Positions 24,470 through 33,752 of a DNA stretch of 64,000 nucleotides are shown here, piece by piece. Origin of the DNA: Streptococcus sanguinis (lineage in GTDB: Bacteria; Bacillota; Bacilli; Lactobacillales; Streptococcaceae); the NCBI RefSeq assembly GCF_001078705.1, contig NZ_CDMW01000001.1, forward strand, positions 1,233,541 through 1,297,540, given 5' to 3'. The notes below the pieces were generated by a model that made no database searches, was not told where the DNA came from, and worked only from the letters and a program-made list of their open reading frames with translations. The first letter of the stretch is position 1. Every line of letters starts with the position of its first letter. The translations under genes were made by a program, and so were the position numbers.

Positions 24470-26201
24470 GCTTTCCCTCCTCTCCTTGACTATGCTGTGA
24501 GTGATGGATTTCTCGGTAAATGGCAGAGCTGACTAAGAGTTCCTCGTGGCGACCAAGAGCCACCTGTTCTCCCTTATCTAGGACTAAAATTTGATCCGCT
24601 GAGCGCAAGCTATTGGTCCGCTGGGAAATCAAGACCAGACTGGTCTGAGTCAATTCATTCTTAATAGCCTGCAAAAGTCTAGCCTCTGTCAAATAGTCCA
24701 GAGCTGAGGTCGCATCATCTAAAACCAAGAAAGGTGTCCTCCGCAAGACAGCTCTGGCAATGGTTAAACGCTGACGCTGACCGCCAGAAAAATTCCGACC
24801 AAAGGCCTCTACAGTCGCATCCAAGCCACCTTCCTTCTGAGAGACAAAGTTTACCGCCTGAGCAATCTCTAAAGCCTGCCACAAGTCTGCGTCTGTTGGC
24901 TTGCTTGACATACCCAAGGTCAGATTGGAACGAACAGTTCCTTGGAAAAGCTCCGCCTTCTGAGGCACCAGACTGATCCAAGACCGCCATTCTCTGAGAT
25001 TTTTAGGACTGCGTCCTTGGGAAAAGATGGTCAACTGACCAGCAGCCACAGGATAGAGATGGGCCAGTAGCTGAACCAGAGTAGACTTCCCTGACCCTGT
25101 CCCGCCAATAACCCCCAAAGTCTGACCTCTTTTCAAATCAAAAGTCAGACCAGTCAGGGCTGGACTAGCTGCATTTGGATAAGAAAAGCTGACCTGCTGA
25201 ACTTTAATAGCTTGATTCGGCAGAGCTGTTTCCTGCACTAATTCCTGCAGGACATCTTCTTCTGCTTGCTCGAAGACTTGATTGATGCGACCTGCACTGA
25301 TATAGCTTTGATTAAGAGAATTGACCAGCATCGCTAGCTTGAGCAATTCCACCAAAATCTGCAATAAATAATTGACCAAAGCCACTAGCATCCCCTGGGT
25401 CAGCAAGCCCTTGCCGATAAAGCTATTCCCCTGCCAAATCACAGCAATCAGGGTACCATTGACCGTAAGAAAGGTCAGAGGACTAATCAGACTAGCCAGA
25501 GCTCCCGTCCTGATTTGCCAGGTTTTATAGAGCTCATTGCGATTGCGAAAACTCTGAACCTCGCGTTGGGTCTGACCGAAAGCTCGTATAACCCGCATAC
25601 CCTGCAGTTGCTCACGCGTCAGATTGACCAGTTGGTCTGTCAGCTGGCGAATTTTGGCATAGAGAGGATTCATCAGACGAGACATGAAAACGATAATAGC
25701 CGTTAAAATTGCCACCATGAGCAAGAACCACAAGGTAATGACCGGACTGATAGTAAAGGCCATGATGATTGAGCCAAAAACGATGATAGGCGCCCGCAGA
25801 AAGAGACGAAGGAATTGATTGATGCCCGTCTGGATCTGATAGGTGTCGCTCGTCAGCCGAGTCACCAGGCTAGAGGTCGTCAGCTCATCCCGACTAACCT
25901 TGGGCAAGCGCAGAATCTTTTGATAGAGGTCACCTGTCATCTGACGAGTAAAGCCCACTGCCGCCTTAGACGAATAATACTGGGCTACCACTGCTACCAC
26001 CACGCCCAGTGCAGCCAAGCTCATCAAAAGAAAAACCATCCAGTAGAGATGGGAGCTGTCCTGTCTAGGAATGGTCTCGTCCACAATTTCCGCAATCAAA
26101 AGCGGAACTAACAGTTCAAAACTGGCTTCCAAAAGCTTGAACAAGGGTCCCAGCAGAGACTCCCTGATATAGCCCTTAAAATATTTCAATAAATCTTTCA
26201 T
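24459..26201 (-). CDS. ABC exporter half-transporter, heterodimer subunit A (first pair)
   Basis: 580 residues, six membrane segments plus ATPase. GGTGSGKST is intact and the signature FSGGQRQRLTIARA is good, but Walker B ends in FLVLDDATSALD, with Asp replacing the catalytic Glu. Together with the partner this gives one working and one degenerate ATP site. It is the first gene of a two-gene operon, and a weak AGGCGG precedes the ATG. A related but distinct pair occurs at 42.7-46.2 kb. Confidence 0.88.
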   Translation of the reverse strand: MKDLLKYFKGYIRESLLGPLFKLLEASFELLVPLLIAEIVDETIPRQDSSHLYWMVFLLMSLAALGVVVAVVAQYYSSKAAVGFTRQMTGDLYQKILRLPKVSRDELTTSSLVTRLTSDTYQIQTGINQFLRLFLRAPIIVFGSIIMAFTISPVITLWFLLMVAILTAIIVFMSRLMNPLYAKIRQLTDQLVNLTREQLQGMRVIRAFGQTQREVQSFRNRNELYKTWQIRTGALASLISPLTFLTVNGTLIAVIWQGNSFIGKGLLTQGMLVALVNYLLQILVELLKLAMLVNSLNQSYISAGRINQVFEQAEEDVLQELVQETALPNQAIKVQQVSFSYPNAASPALTGLTFDLKRGQTLGVIGGTGSGKSTLVQLLAHLYPVAAGQLTIFSQGRSPKNLREWRSWISLVPQKAELFQGTVRSNLTLGMSSKPTDADLWQALEIAQAVNFVSQKEGGLDATVEAFGRNFSGGQRQRLTIARAVLRRTPFLVLDDATSALDYLTEARLLQAIKNELTQTSLVLISQRTNSLRSADQILVLDKGEQVALGRHEELLVSSAIYREIHHSQHSQGEEGKHEA

Positions 26202-26254
26202 ACCGCCTACTTCTCCATTAAACTGTATTTATTTTACCATAATTTTCAAAGGGT

Positions 26255-26289
26255 AAAAAATATTCTCCTTCTGACCAGCAGAAAGAGAA
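26255..26289 (-). terminator. Terminator after MFS gene
   Basis: On the minus strand TTCTC-TTTCTG and CAGAAG-GAGAA form a stem over 26263-26289, followed by TATTTTTT. Confidence 0.7.
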
Positions 26290-26297
26290 CATTGATA

Positions 26298-27485
26298 TTA
26301 GACTTCTTGTAAGTTCTGGCTTATTTTCTTTAGACCCATATACAAAAAAGGTGTCGATGCTAATAAAAAGCTGCCCCAAGCTATAAAAGTCCAGTCGAAG
26401 CCAAAGTAATCAATCAACCAGCCTGTCAGAGGGAAGATGACAATCATACTCAGGCTGAACATCATAGAATAAACACTGAGCATGGTCGCCCGTACTTCAC
26501 TTGGCAGCTGCTTTTGTAAATCGTTGTCAAAAATCGGCTGAAAAAGAGCATACAAGGCGTTGCTGATTAGATAAATCAAAATATAGATGATCGGTGTGCC
26601 AAAATAGGACAGCAGGTAGCTTGCTCCAGTTAGAAGGACTACTGAAGGAAAAAGTTTCAAGGCAGAATATTTCTTTCCAATCATACTCGCCAGATATACC
26701 GCTAAGATATTCAAAGCACTGCCAATCAGCATGACCGCTGAAATTTGCCAAGCTTTTAAGTCAGGCAATTGATTTTGGTAGTAAAAATAAAACATGCACA
26801 TGAGTGTTCCGATGATTTGGGACAGAATCATCCAGATGAAAAGGCTAGGATTCCTCTGCAACTCCTCTTTGACAGCCCAGATAATCTTTTTCATAGTCAG
26901 GCGCTCCGCTTTCTCTGCCTTGACACTTGGCTCTTTCAGCATCCAAGTCAAGAAAAGAACGATGATAGAGGTGCCAATCATGATGTAGTAGGTCAGGTGC
27001 AGTTGTCCATGGACAAAAAATCCAGCCCAGACCGTTCCCAAAGACCTGGTCGCTTCAGCCACTCCAGACATAAAGCTGGAGATGGATAGGTAACGTTCCT
27101 TGAGTCCGGCTTCCACAGATGAATCATAGACCATGGCTGCACTTGTCCCTGAATCAAAATTATAGGACCAAGCACTAATCACCATAGCCAATGCATAAAC
27201 CCAAAAGTTCCCCTGCCCGGCCAACATGAGAACAGAAGACACAATCCCAGCTATCCGGCTCAGATAAAGATTGGTCTTGTAGGAAAAGCGATCCGCCAAC
27301 ATCCCAGAAGGAATTTCACAAATAACGCTAGTCGCATGAAAAATACTTTCCAAAAGCCCAATCTGCCAGAGGGACATACCATTTTGAATTAGAAATAAAA
27401 TCCAAAAACTAGTAATGCCTAGAAAGGCAAAAAATTCTACTCCGGCCATAAGACCGATATTTTTCCGATAACTTCTTTTAAACAT
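26298..27485 (-). CDS. Major facilitator superfamily transporter
   Basis: 395 residues from the ATG at 27485, which follows AAAGGAG by 6 bases; a longer frame to 27530 lacks such a site. Twelve predicted membrane segments. After segment 2 the sequence EIPSGMLADRFSYKTN is the MFS motif A region. Such proteins exchange drugs or small metabolites for protons. No regulator is adjacent. The ABC exporter operon begins just downstream on the same strand but is separated by a terminator. Confidence 0.85.
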   Translation of the reverse strand: MFKRSYRKNIGLMAGVEFFAFLGITSFWILFLIQNGMSLWQIGLLESIFHATSVICEIPSGMLADRFSYKTNLYLSRIAGIVSSVLMLAGQGNFWVYALAMVISAWSYNFDSGTSAAMVYDSSVEAGLKERYLSISSFMSGVAEATRSLGTVWAGFFVHGQLHLTYYIMIGTSIIVLFLTWMLKEPSVKAEKAERLTMKKIIWAVKEELQRNPSLFIWMILSQIIGTLMCMFYFYYQNQLPDLKAWQISAVMLIGSALNILAVYLASMIGKKYSALKLFPSVVLLTGASYLLSYFGTPIIYILIYLISNALYALFQPIFDNDLQKQLPSEVRATMLSVYSMMFSLSMIVIFPLTGWLIDYFGFDWTFIAWGSFLLASTPFLYMGLKKISQNLQEV

Positions 27486-27580
27486 ACTTTCTCCTTTAAC
27501 AAGTGTTTTTTCATTTCTATCCTTTGTCACTTGTTAATCCTCTCGTTACATGATCTCCACCTCTTCTTTCTAGTGCTTTG

Positions 27581-27602
27581 AAAAAACGCCCCATGGGCGT
27601 TT
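27581..27602 (-). terminator. asnS terminator
   Basis: AACGCCC and GGGCGTT form a tight stem at 27585-27601. On the minus strand it ends in TTTTTTC. Confidence 0.8.
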
Positions 27603-27610
27603 GATTTGTT

Positions 27611-28957
27611 TTATGGTTTAATACGGTGCAACATACGTGGGAATGGAATGGCTTCACGGATATGCTTAGTCCCTGCTACAAAGGTTACCATACGCTCGAT
27701 ACCGATACCAAATCCACCGTGAGGGACTGTTCCATACTTACGAAGATCCAAGTAGAATTCATATTCTGAAGTATCCATACCAAGTTCATTCATCTTAGCA
27801 ACGAGCGCATCGTAGTCTTCTTCACGCATAGAACCACCTATGATTTCACCGTAGCCTTCTGGTGCCAGTAGGTCCGCACAAAGGACACGGTCTGGATTTC
27901 CAGGAACTGGTTTCATGTAGAAAGCCTTGATGGCTGCCGGATAATTCACGACAAAGGTTGGTACTCCAAAGTGGTTTGAAATCCATGTTTCATGTGGTGA
28001 ACCAAAGTCATCTCCATGTTCCAGATGCTCATAGTCCGAATCCTCATCATTTTCATGAGCTTGCAAGAGGTCAATCGCTTCATCATAGCTAACACGCTTG
28101 AAAGGCTCAGCAATATAGCGTTTCAAGAGTTCTACATCACGTTCCAGTGTTTCCAAAGCTTGAGGAGCACGGTCAAGAACACCTTGGATCAAGGCTTTAA
28201 CATAAGCTTCTTGCAAGTCAAGTGACTCATCATGCGTCAAGTATGAATACTCTGCATCCATCATCCAGAACTCCGTCAAATGACGACGAGTTTTTGATTT
28301 TTCGGCACGGAATACAGGACCGAAGTCAAAGACACGACCAAGAGCCATGGCACCAGCTTCCAGATAAAGCTGACCTGACTGACTCAAGTATGCTGGAGTT
28401 CCGAAGTAGTCTGTTTCAAAGAGCTCAGTTGAGTCTTCTGCTGCATTTCCTGACAAGATTGGGCTGTCAAACTTCATAAAGCCATTCTTGTCAAAGAATT
28501 CATAGGTAGCGTAGATAATGGCATTGCGGATTTGCATCATAGCCACTTGCTTACGAGAACGCAGCCACAGGTGACGGTTGTCCATGAGGAAGTCCGTTCC
28601 ATGTTCTTTAGGCGTGATTGGATAGTCATTTGACTCGCCGATGATTTCGATGTCTGTAATATCCAGCTCGTAGCCAAATTTTGAGCGCTCGTCTTCCTTG
28701 ACAACCCCTGTCACATAGACAGAAGTTTCTTGGCTAAGCTTTTTAATCGTATCAAACCTCGCCAATCCTTCTTCTTCGCCAAATTTCTCAATGAAGTTAG
28801 GCTTGAAGGCCACCCCTTGGAAAAAAGCAGAACCATCGCGCAGCTGCAAGAAAGCAATCTTACCCTTACCGGACTTATTGGCAACCCAAGCACCGATGGT
28901 CACTTCTTGACCAACATAATTTTTCACATCAATAATTGTTACGATTTTCTTTGACAC
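27611..28957 (-). CDS. asnS: Asparagine-tRNA ligase
   Basis: 448 residues from the GTG at 28957, which gives an N-terminus ([19 protein letters not shown]) matching streptococcal AsnRS; an upstream in-frame extension to 29095 runs into the VOC gene and is not credible. N-terminal OB-fold (about 15-110), class II catalytic core with motif 2 ([15 protein letters not shown]) and motif 3 ([10 protein letters not shown]) near the C-terminus. It charges tRNA-Asn. In Bacillus it is cotranscribed with ypmB and aspB; here those genes are about 4 kb upstream. Confidence 0.97.
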   Translation of the reverse strand: MSKKIVTIIDVKNYVGQEVTIGAWVANKSGKGKIAFLQLRDGSAFFQGVAFKPNFIEKFGEEEGLARFDTIKKLSQETSVYVTGVVKEDERSKFGYELDITDIEIIGESNDYPITPKEHGTDFLMDNRHLWLRSRKQVAMMQIRNAIIYATYEFFDKNGFMKFDSPILSGNAAEDSTELFETDYFGTPAYLSQSGQLYLEAGAMALGRVFDFGPVFRAEKSKTRRHLTEFWMMDAEYSYLTHDESLDLQEAYVKALIQGVLDRAPQALETLERDVELLKRYIAEPFKRVSYDEAIDLLQAHENDEDSDYEHLEHGDDFGSPHETWISNHFGVPTFVVNYPAAIKAFYMKPVPGNPDRVLCADLLAPEGYGEIIGGSMREEDYDALVAKMNELGMDTSEYEFYLDLRKYGTVPHGGFGIGIERMVTFVAGTKHIREAIPFPRMLHRIKP

Positions 28958-28979
28958 GTTTTTTCTCTTTTCTATTTTT

Positions 28980-29345
28980 TTATTCTTTATGACAGACTGC
29001 CTCGACATTATTACCATCCGGATCCAAGACAAAGGCTGCATAATAAGGCTGGTGATATTGGGGACGAATACCCGGAGCACCATTATCTTGACCACCCGCT
29101 GCTAGACCCGCTTGATAAAAAGCATCCACCTGCTCCCTAGTCTCCGTACGAAAGGCAAAATGAGATGCATCTGATTGCCCATGACTTAACCAAAAATCTC
29201 CAGCTGGAGCTGTCCGAGGTTCTGCAAAACTTACTGCCTGAGGAATTTCAAAGGCAATCTTGTAGCCCAATGGCTCTAAAGCTTTCTGATAAAAGAGCTT
29301 ACTGGTTTCCAAATCCTTGACTGTAATCCCAAAATGATCAATCAT
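28980..29345 (-). CDS. VOC/glyoxalase family protein
   Basis: 121 residues, a single vicinal-oxygen-chelate domain with the start [27 protein letters not shown] and the end [19 protein letters not shown]. Metal ligand candidates are His3, His in ASHFAFRT and Glu in NNVEAV. The family covers glyoxalase, dioxygenase and drug-binding proteins, so the reaction is open. It ends 22 bases before the asnS start and is probably cotranscribed with it. Confidence 0.85.
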   Translation of the reverse strand: MIDHFGITVKDLETSKLFYQKALEPLGYKIAFEIPQAVSFAEPRTAPAGDFWLSHGQSDASHFAFRTETREQVDAFYQAGLAAGGQDNGAPGIRPQYHQPYYAAFVLDPDGNNVEAVCHKE

Positions 29346-29474
29346 ATCTGCCTCCTAGATTGGTTGCTAAATGTCACTTTATTTCAAGACAAATCTTTTG
29401 GACATCTGTTCTATATTTTACCATAAAGCGATTGCAATAGCTATCCTTGAAGAGGCTAAATCTCAGAAAAATTA

Positions 29475-29500
29475 AAAAACCAGCCTCCTAAAGGCTGGCG
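29475..29500 (-). terminator. Terminator of the three-gene unknown operon
   Basis: CCAGCC (29480-29485) and GGCTGG (29493-29498). On the minus strand the stem is followed by TTTTTTAAT. Confidence 0.8.
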
Positions 29501-29524
29501 GATAACTCTCTCTAAATAAGAGGA

Positions 29525-29875
29525 CTAATTTTTCGTTCCATAAAGCAGTCGATCAACCATATCATCATCATAGTTCAAGACTTTTTTCAAAGCCATCTTA
29601 AAGCGCTGATCACTGAGAATCTGACCTCCAGGACTCTGATCGATCGTCGCATAATTCCCCTCCCCATCCTGAGTAAAGGCTACAGTGAGCTCTTGGTCAG
29701 GATCTTCACAAACATTTCTCTGAGGATCTTTGGAACTGGTAGACGGTCGAAAATCCATTCTTTGCAGACGAAACGACAGTTCTTTATGAAAAGCCGCAAT
29801 GTCCTTCTGACGATTGGCCACAGGCTCATGTTTGTCCAGCCAAGTCAAAACATCTTCTCTTGTAATATATATCAT
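29525..29875 (-). CDS. Protein of unknown function, third gene of unknown operon
   Basis: 116 residues, acidic, soluble, no signal peptide. AGGAGGGG lies 3-4 bases before the ATG. Visible features are a helical start (REDVLTWLDKHEPVANRQKD), a polar middle with DPQRNVCEDPDQE, and a helical end (FKMALKKVLNYDDDMVDRLL). It starts 9 bases after the previous gene and is followed by the operon terminator. I do not recognise a family. It is unlike its two upstream neighbours, which are paralogs of each other. Confidence 0.6.
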   Translation of the reverse strand: MIYITREDVLTWLDKHEPVANRQKDIAAFHKELSFRLQRMDFRPSTSSKDPQRNVCEDPDQELTVAFTQDGEGNYATIDQSPGGQILSDQRFKMALKKVLNYDDDMVDRLLYGTKN

Positions 29876-29884
29876 CTTCCCCTC

Positions 29885-30478
29885 CTAAACCAAATCAAAG
29901 TTCGCCCTGTAAATGACCGTATCATAGCTTGGGCTAGCTGCTGAGAGAGCTGCTTGAATGATATGGAGCACGCGCTGCTGTTGACCTTCGAAAGCCAAAG
30001 GCAGCAGCATATTGGAGACATTTTTGACAATCACTCCCTTGGTGAATTCCCCATCTTCATAAGAAAAATCCTGCTGATGAAAAATGGTCTTAGTCTTAAA
30101 TTCAATCACCTGTCCTTGCAAGATTAGCTTATAAGTCTTCTTCCAGTTGGTTCTGCCACCAAAGCGATAAAGGACCAGATAAATCCCCAAATCATAATCT
30201 GCAACCCAATCGCCCGTCTCAAAGATTAGCTCGTCATCAATACCAGCCTTCTTTAAAAGCTCAATCCCTTCTTCAGAAATCATCTCATGCACGAATTTCC
30301 AACTTCCTTCTTGAGGAAGAGTCGCTGTTCCCTCAGTCTCCTTCTGAGGGCTACTACTGACTGCTTTATGATGAACTCTTTTAGGGGTAAATTCTTCCTC
30401 CCAGCTCATATCTTCTTCTATGTCACTGACAGCCCGCCTAGTCGGTAAAAAATCCAGACACTTTTCTAATAATCCCAT
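29885..30478 (-). CDS. Protein of unknown function, paralog of next upstream gene
   Basis: 197 residues, soluble. The first about 60 residues are polar and low in complexity (SSSPQKETEGTATLPQEG). The C-terminal 130 residues align with the protein at 30493-30912: GVIVKNVSNMLLPLAFEG ... VLHIIQAALSAASPSYDT against GLSTETISQLVIPKVLKG ... IVTVIQHALSQINPYYDT. GAGGAGAT precedes the ATG. The pair plus a third gene form a compact operon. Function unknown. Confidence 0.6.
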   Translation of the reverse strand: MGLLEKCLDFLPTRRAVSDIEEDMSWEEEFTPKRVHHKAVSSSPQKETEGTATLPQEGSWKFVHEMISEEGIELLKKAGIDDELIFETGDWVADYDLGIYLVLYRFGGRTNWKKTYKLILQGQVIEFKTKTIFHQQDFSYEDGEFTKGVIVKNVSNMLLPLAFEGQQQRVLHIIQAALSAASPSYDTVIYRANFDLV

Positions 30479-30492
30479 ATCTTATCTCCTCT

Positions 30493-30912
30493 TTATCTGT
30501 ACTCCACGTGGTTTACTTCCCTTATCTTTGTATCATAATAAGGGTTAATTTGCGACAGGGCATGTTGAATCACTGTTACGATCTTGTCCTCTCGTCCTTT
30601 TAAAACCTTGGGAATCACAAGCTGGGAGATTGTTTCTGTTGATAGACCTTTTACACTTTGATCTTCCTCATTGCGAACTGGATATCTATCGGCCCGCTCT
30701 TCTTCTAGGCGAAATTCAAGCAAATGGCCACCGAGCATCATGGCTAAGACTTGATATTTCCCTTCCCCAATACGAAATTGCTTGACGCAGAGAAAAATTC
30801 CTCTCTTCTCATCCTCTAGTAAAAATGGCAGAGCCAGTTCTTTTTCTTCAATAGAAAAATCCTCAAGAAGCTTCTTCTCTCTTTCCCCTATTTCCTTTCT
30901 GATAAAACCCAT
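30493..30912 (-). CDS. Protein of unknown function, first gene of unknown operon
   Basis: 139 residues, acidic and soluble, with AAAGGAG before the ATG. It is the shorter member of a paralogous pair with the gene at 29885-30478; shared landmarks are the LLEF/VIEF strand, a conserved hydrophobic LxxxVIP segment and the end PYYDT. The 232-base gap upstream should hold the operon promoter. No family recognised. Confidence 0.6.
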   Translation of the reverse strand: MGFIRKEIGEREKKLLEDFSIEEKELALPFLLEDEKRGIFLCVKQFRIGEGKYQVLAMMLGGHLLEFRLEEERADRYPVRNEEDQSVKGLSTETISQLVIPKVLKGREDKIVTVIQHALSQINPYYDTKIREVNHVEYR

Positions 30913-31144
30913 TTTATCTCCTTTTGTACAAAATAATCTTCATCCCTATTATTACTTAAGTAAAAAGACCATGAGGAACACACTGCAAGTCAATAGAATG
31001 CAGGGCTAGACCAAATGGACTTCTTTTATTATACACCGAAACACCGTCGTCTTCAACTAAATACTCCTCAAATTTATAAGTCGTGTGGTGATTTCTATCA
31101 GAAAGTTACTTCTACTAACTAAATCTAGCATTGATAGCTGCTAT

Positions 31145-31618
31145 TTAATCAATAGGCGGATCATCCTTTACCTCTTCTTTCGTCTTCCAGTAGGTCATAC
31201 CGCTCTTCTCAGTATCTATTTCCATCTTTTTATTAAGTCTAATATCAACCTTATAATAGGCACGTTTAATTAAAAACTTTTGACTGTTCTCTGCAGAACC
31301 CCAAGTTCTACAAACCATCAAAAAGCGTGCAGAACCCAGTCCAGATATCTCCTCCTTAGTGTAAGAACCAGGTGCAGTTGGACGTTCTAAGATTCTCATA
31401 TTCAAATTTAATTCTGGCTGGTAATTGTTCAAATACCAGTCTATTCGGGCCGAATCATTCTCATAGTATTGGATACGATAGCGATGACCTTTGACTTGCA
31501 GACTATAGCCATTGGATTCGGAAATAGTGGTCCAACCCACCTCTGAATTAAAGAAAACATAAGCTCCTAGCAAGACTAGACCGCCTAGCAATAATAAGAA
31601 AATCAAACGACCTTTCAT
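31145..31618 (-). CDS. Small membrane-anchored protein, copy 1 of a duplicated pair
   Basis: 157 residues with one hydrophobic start (LIFLLLLGGLVLLGAYVFF) and a polar exterior domain. It matches the lipoprotein at 31853-32320 in GWTTIS, RYRIxxxEN, DWYLNNYQP and LNMRIL/LKMRTL. The lipobox Cys of the partner is missing here (LLGAY in place of LAAC), so this copy should be an anchored or secreted protein without lipid. AAGGAG-type site before the ATG. No known function. Confidence 0.65.
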   Translation of the reverse strand: MKGRLIFLLLLGGLVLLGAYVFFNSEVGWTTISESNGYSLQVKGHRYRIQYYENDSARIDWYLNNYQPELNLNMRILERPTAPGSYTKEEISGLGSARFLMVCRTWGSAENSQKFLIKRAYYKVDIRLNKKMEIDTEKSGMTYWKTKEEVKDDPPID

Positions 31619-31740
31619 ATTGTTCTCCTTCCACTATTGTTTAAATCCGTCATCAGCTGAATTCTAAGCGAAGCCAATTAACATTTATCCTTGCTAAAAC
31701 TTGCTGATTGTGACTAGAGTGAAAAACGCTTCCATATCTT

Positions 31741-31829
31741 TCTATATTATTTTACCATTTTATTTAACTCATTGCCAGTACAGTCAAAAATAAATTGAAA
31801 AGGACGAACGCTGAGTTCATCCTCTCTTT
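31741..31829. repeat. Duplicated intergenic segment, copy A
   Basis: TATATTATTTTACCATTTT, then ATTGCCAGTACAG and GAAAAGGACGAAC reappear in the same order at 32442-32530. It contains a minus-strand terminator, AGGACGAAC (31801-31809) with GTTCATCCT (31815-31823), which ends the copy 2 lipoprotein transcript. The repeat marks the boundary of a tandem gene duplication. Confidence 0.7.
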
Positions 31830-31852
31830 TTATTAGTAGCTGCTCTTCGCTT

Positions 31853-32320
31853 TTATTCTTGTTTTATATCAACCTTTTCAGTTTTATCAAAGGTCATGCT
31901 GCTTTCCTTAGTATCTACATCTTTCTTATCATTGACTTCAATATGTACTTTAAAATAGGTTCGCTCAATCTGCGGTTTGTAACTAGTCTCATAAACCATC
32001 GTAAAGTCCGCATATCCCTTCCCAGAAAGCTCCTGCTTTGCAGATCCACCAACAGTATTTTTCAAATGTTTACTATTTAAAGTTCGCATCTTTAAATTTA
32101 AACCTGGCTGATAATTATTTAAGTACCAGTCCATACGAGTCGAGGCATTCTCCTCAAAAAGAATCCGGTACCTATTATCTTTTGCTTGTAGGCTGTAACT
32201 TGGTTCACCCGGCTTAGACTGGGAAATTGTGGTCCACCCTTGCTCTGAATCAACAACAGAACAAGCAGCCAATAAAACCAAACTGACTGCCATGAATAAG
32301 AAAAATAAATGTCGTTTCAT
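31853..32320 (-). CDS. Small lipoprotein, copy 2 of a duplicated pair
   Basis: 155 residues. A signal sequence ends in LVLLAAC (Cys20), a good lipobox, so it is probably lipid-anchored on the outer face of the membrane. The mature part shares GWTTISQS, YSLQAKDNRYRI and MDWYLNNYQPGLNLKMR with copy 1 downstream. Rich in Lys and Asp, ending in KVDIKQE. Function unknown; a role as surface or immunity-type lipoprotein is only a guess. Confidence 0.7.
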   Translation of the reverse strand: MKRHLFFLFMAVSLVLLAACSVVDSEQGWTTISQSKPGEPSYSLQAKDNRYRILFEENASTRMDWYLNNYQPGLNLKMRTLNSKHLKNTVGGSAKQELSGKGYADFTMVYETSYKPQIERTYFKVHIEVNDKKDVDTKESSMTFDKTEKVDIKQE

Positions 32321-32441
32321 ATCCTTCTCCTTTCACTCCTGTTTGCAAGCCCTAGCAGCTATAATATAACTGCTCCCAGCTTTTATTTTCTGAACAAAAT
32401 TTTCTCAATTCGACCAGAAAACTTGAAAACGTTTTTATAAA

Positions 32442-32530
32442 TTCTATATTATTTTACCATTTTGTCAAACTATTTGCCAATGCAGTTTAGAGAGACTGAA
32501 AAGGACGAACTCTGAGTCCGTCCTTATTTA
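32442..32530. repeat. Duplicated intergenic segment, copy B
   Basis: Counterpart of 31741-31829, with the same order of landmarks. Its hairpin (AAGGACGAACT with AGTCCGTCCTT, 32501-32525) ends the aspB transcript on the minus strand. One copy of the terminator region was thus carried along with the duplicated lipoprotein gene. Confidence 0.7.
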
Positions 32531-32570
32531 TCGTTTATAAATCTTCGAAAGCAGTGTAAGATTATGAGCT

Positions 32571-33752
32571 CTATTTACTCTCCATGAATTGCTGCAGGCG
32601 CTGAACAGCTTCTTTGAGCGTATCCAAGTCCGTCGCATAGCTAAGACGGACATTTTCTGGAGCACCGAAGCCTGCTCCGGTCACCAGAGCCACGCCAACC
32701 TCTTCTAAAATAGCTGTCGTAAACTCGGTCACATCGGTACATCCTTTCATTTCCATGGCTTTCTTGACATTTGGAAAGAGATAGAAGGCCCCTTGTGGCT
32801 TGACTACTTCAAATCCTGGCACCTGAGCCAAGAGCGGATAGATGGTATTCAGACGCTCTTCAAAGGCCTGACGCATCGTCTCAACCGTATCTTGACTGCC
32901 AGTCAGAGCTTCGATAGCTGCATATTGAGCCACTGCTGTCGGGTTAGAAGTCGTCTGACCTGCAATCTTACTCATAGCTGCTATAATCTCTGGCTCACCA
33001 ACTGCGTAGCCAATCCGCCAGCCTGTCATGGAGTAGCTCTTAGAGACACCATTGATAACCACCGTCTGCTTGCGAATATCCTCAGACAGACTGGAAATTG
33101 GAGTAAATGTATTACCGTTATAAACCAGACGTCCATAAATGTCATCTGCCAAAATCAGAATATCATGCTCTACAGCCCAGTTTCCAATCGCCAGCAGCTC
33201 CTCTGCTGTATAAATCATACCCGTCGGATTGGACGGCGAGTTCAAAACTAAGACCTTCGTCTTTTCAGTACGAGCAGCTTCTAGCTGTTCCACCGTCACC
33301 TTGAAATTGTTTTCCTCTGTGGCTTGGACAAAAACAGGAGTCCCCTCGGCCATCTTAATCTGGTCGCCATAGCTTACCCAATAAGGCGTCGGAATGATAG
33401 CTTCATCACCTGGGTCAAGCACACTCATAAAGAAGGTGTAGAGGGAGAATTTAGCTCCGGTTGCCACAGTCACTTGATTAGGCTGGATTGTGTAGCCGTA
33501 ATAGTTGGCAAAATACTCCACCACTGCTTCTTTTAGCTCTGGCAGACCGCTGGTCACTGTGTAAAAACTAGCACGCCCATCCTCAATGGCAGCCACAGCC
33601 GCATCTCGGATATTCTTAGGCGTTGGAAAATCCGGCTCTCCCAAAGTCAGAGACAGAATATCCCGCCCCTGCGCTTTCAAAGCCTTAGCTCGTGCTGCTG
33701 TTGCCAAAGTCACGCTTTCTTCCATCTTTAAGACACGATTTGATAATTTCAT
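32571..33752 (-). CDS. aspB: Aspartate aminotransferase family enzyme (PLP, class I)
   Basis: 393 residues. PLP lysine K238 in VSKSYSMTGWRIGY, plus NSPSNPTG near 171 and the substrate-binding Arg in ENVRLSYA near the end. This is the Bacillus AspB/thermophilic AspC subgroup, converting aspartate and 2-oxoglutarate to oxaloacetate and glutamate. Its ATG overlaps the ypmB-like stop by 4 bases. In Bacillus the order ypmB-aspB-asnS is one operon; here asnS lies further down on the same strand after inserted genes. Confidence 0.9.
   Translation of the reverse strand: MKLSNRVLKMEESVTLATAARAKALKAQGRDILSLTLGEPDFPTPKNIRDAAVAAIEDGRASFYTVTSGLPELKEAVVEYFANYYGYTIQPNQVTVATGAKFSLYTFFMSVLDPGDEAIIPTPYWVSYGDQIKMAEGTPVFVQATEENNFKVTVEQLEAARTEKTKVLVLNSPSNPTGMIYTAEELLAIGNWAVEHDILILADDIYGRLVYNGNTFTPISSLSEDIRKQTVVINGVSKSYSMTGWRIGYAVGEPEIIAAMSKIAGQTTSNPTAVAQYAAIEALTGSQDTVETMRQAFEERLNTIYPLLAQVPGFEVVKPQGAFYLFPNVKKAMEMKGCTDVTEFTTAILEEVGVALVTGAGFGAPENVRLSYATDLDTLKEAVQRLQQFMESK

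Noticed and set aside
26400-27100. Plus-strand ORFs inside the MFS and ABC genes
   Set aside because: Shadows of real minus-strand genes, with no ribosome sites and no family pattern.
28958-29345. T-box or long leader before asnS
   Set aside because: The VOC gene fills the region and ends 22 bases before asnS; no room or conserved T-box sequence.
32423-32437. cre-like site TTGAAAACGTTTTTA before the lipoprotein gene
   Set aside because: Mismatched at a key position and not tied to a promoter or a carbon-use gene.
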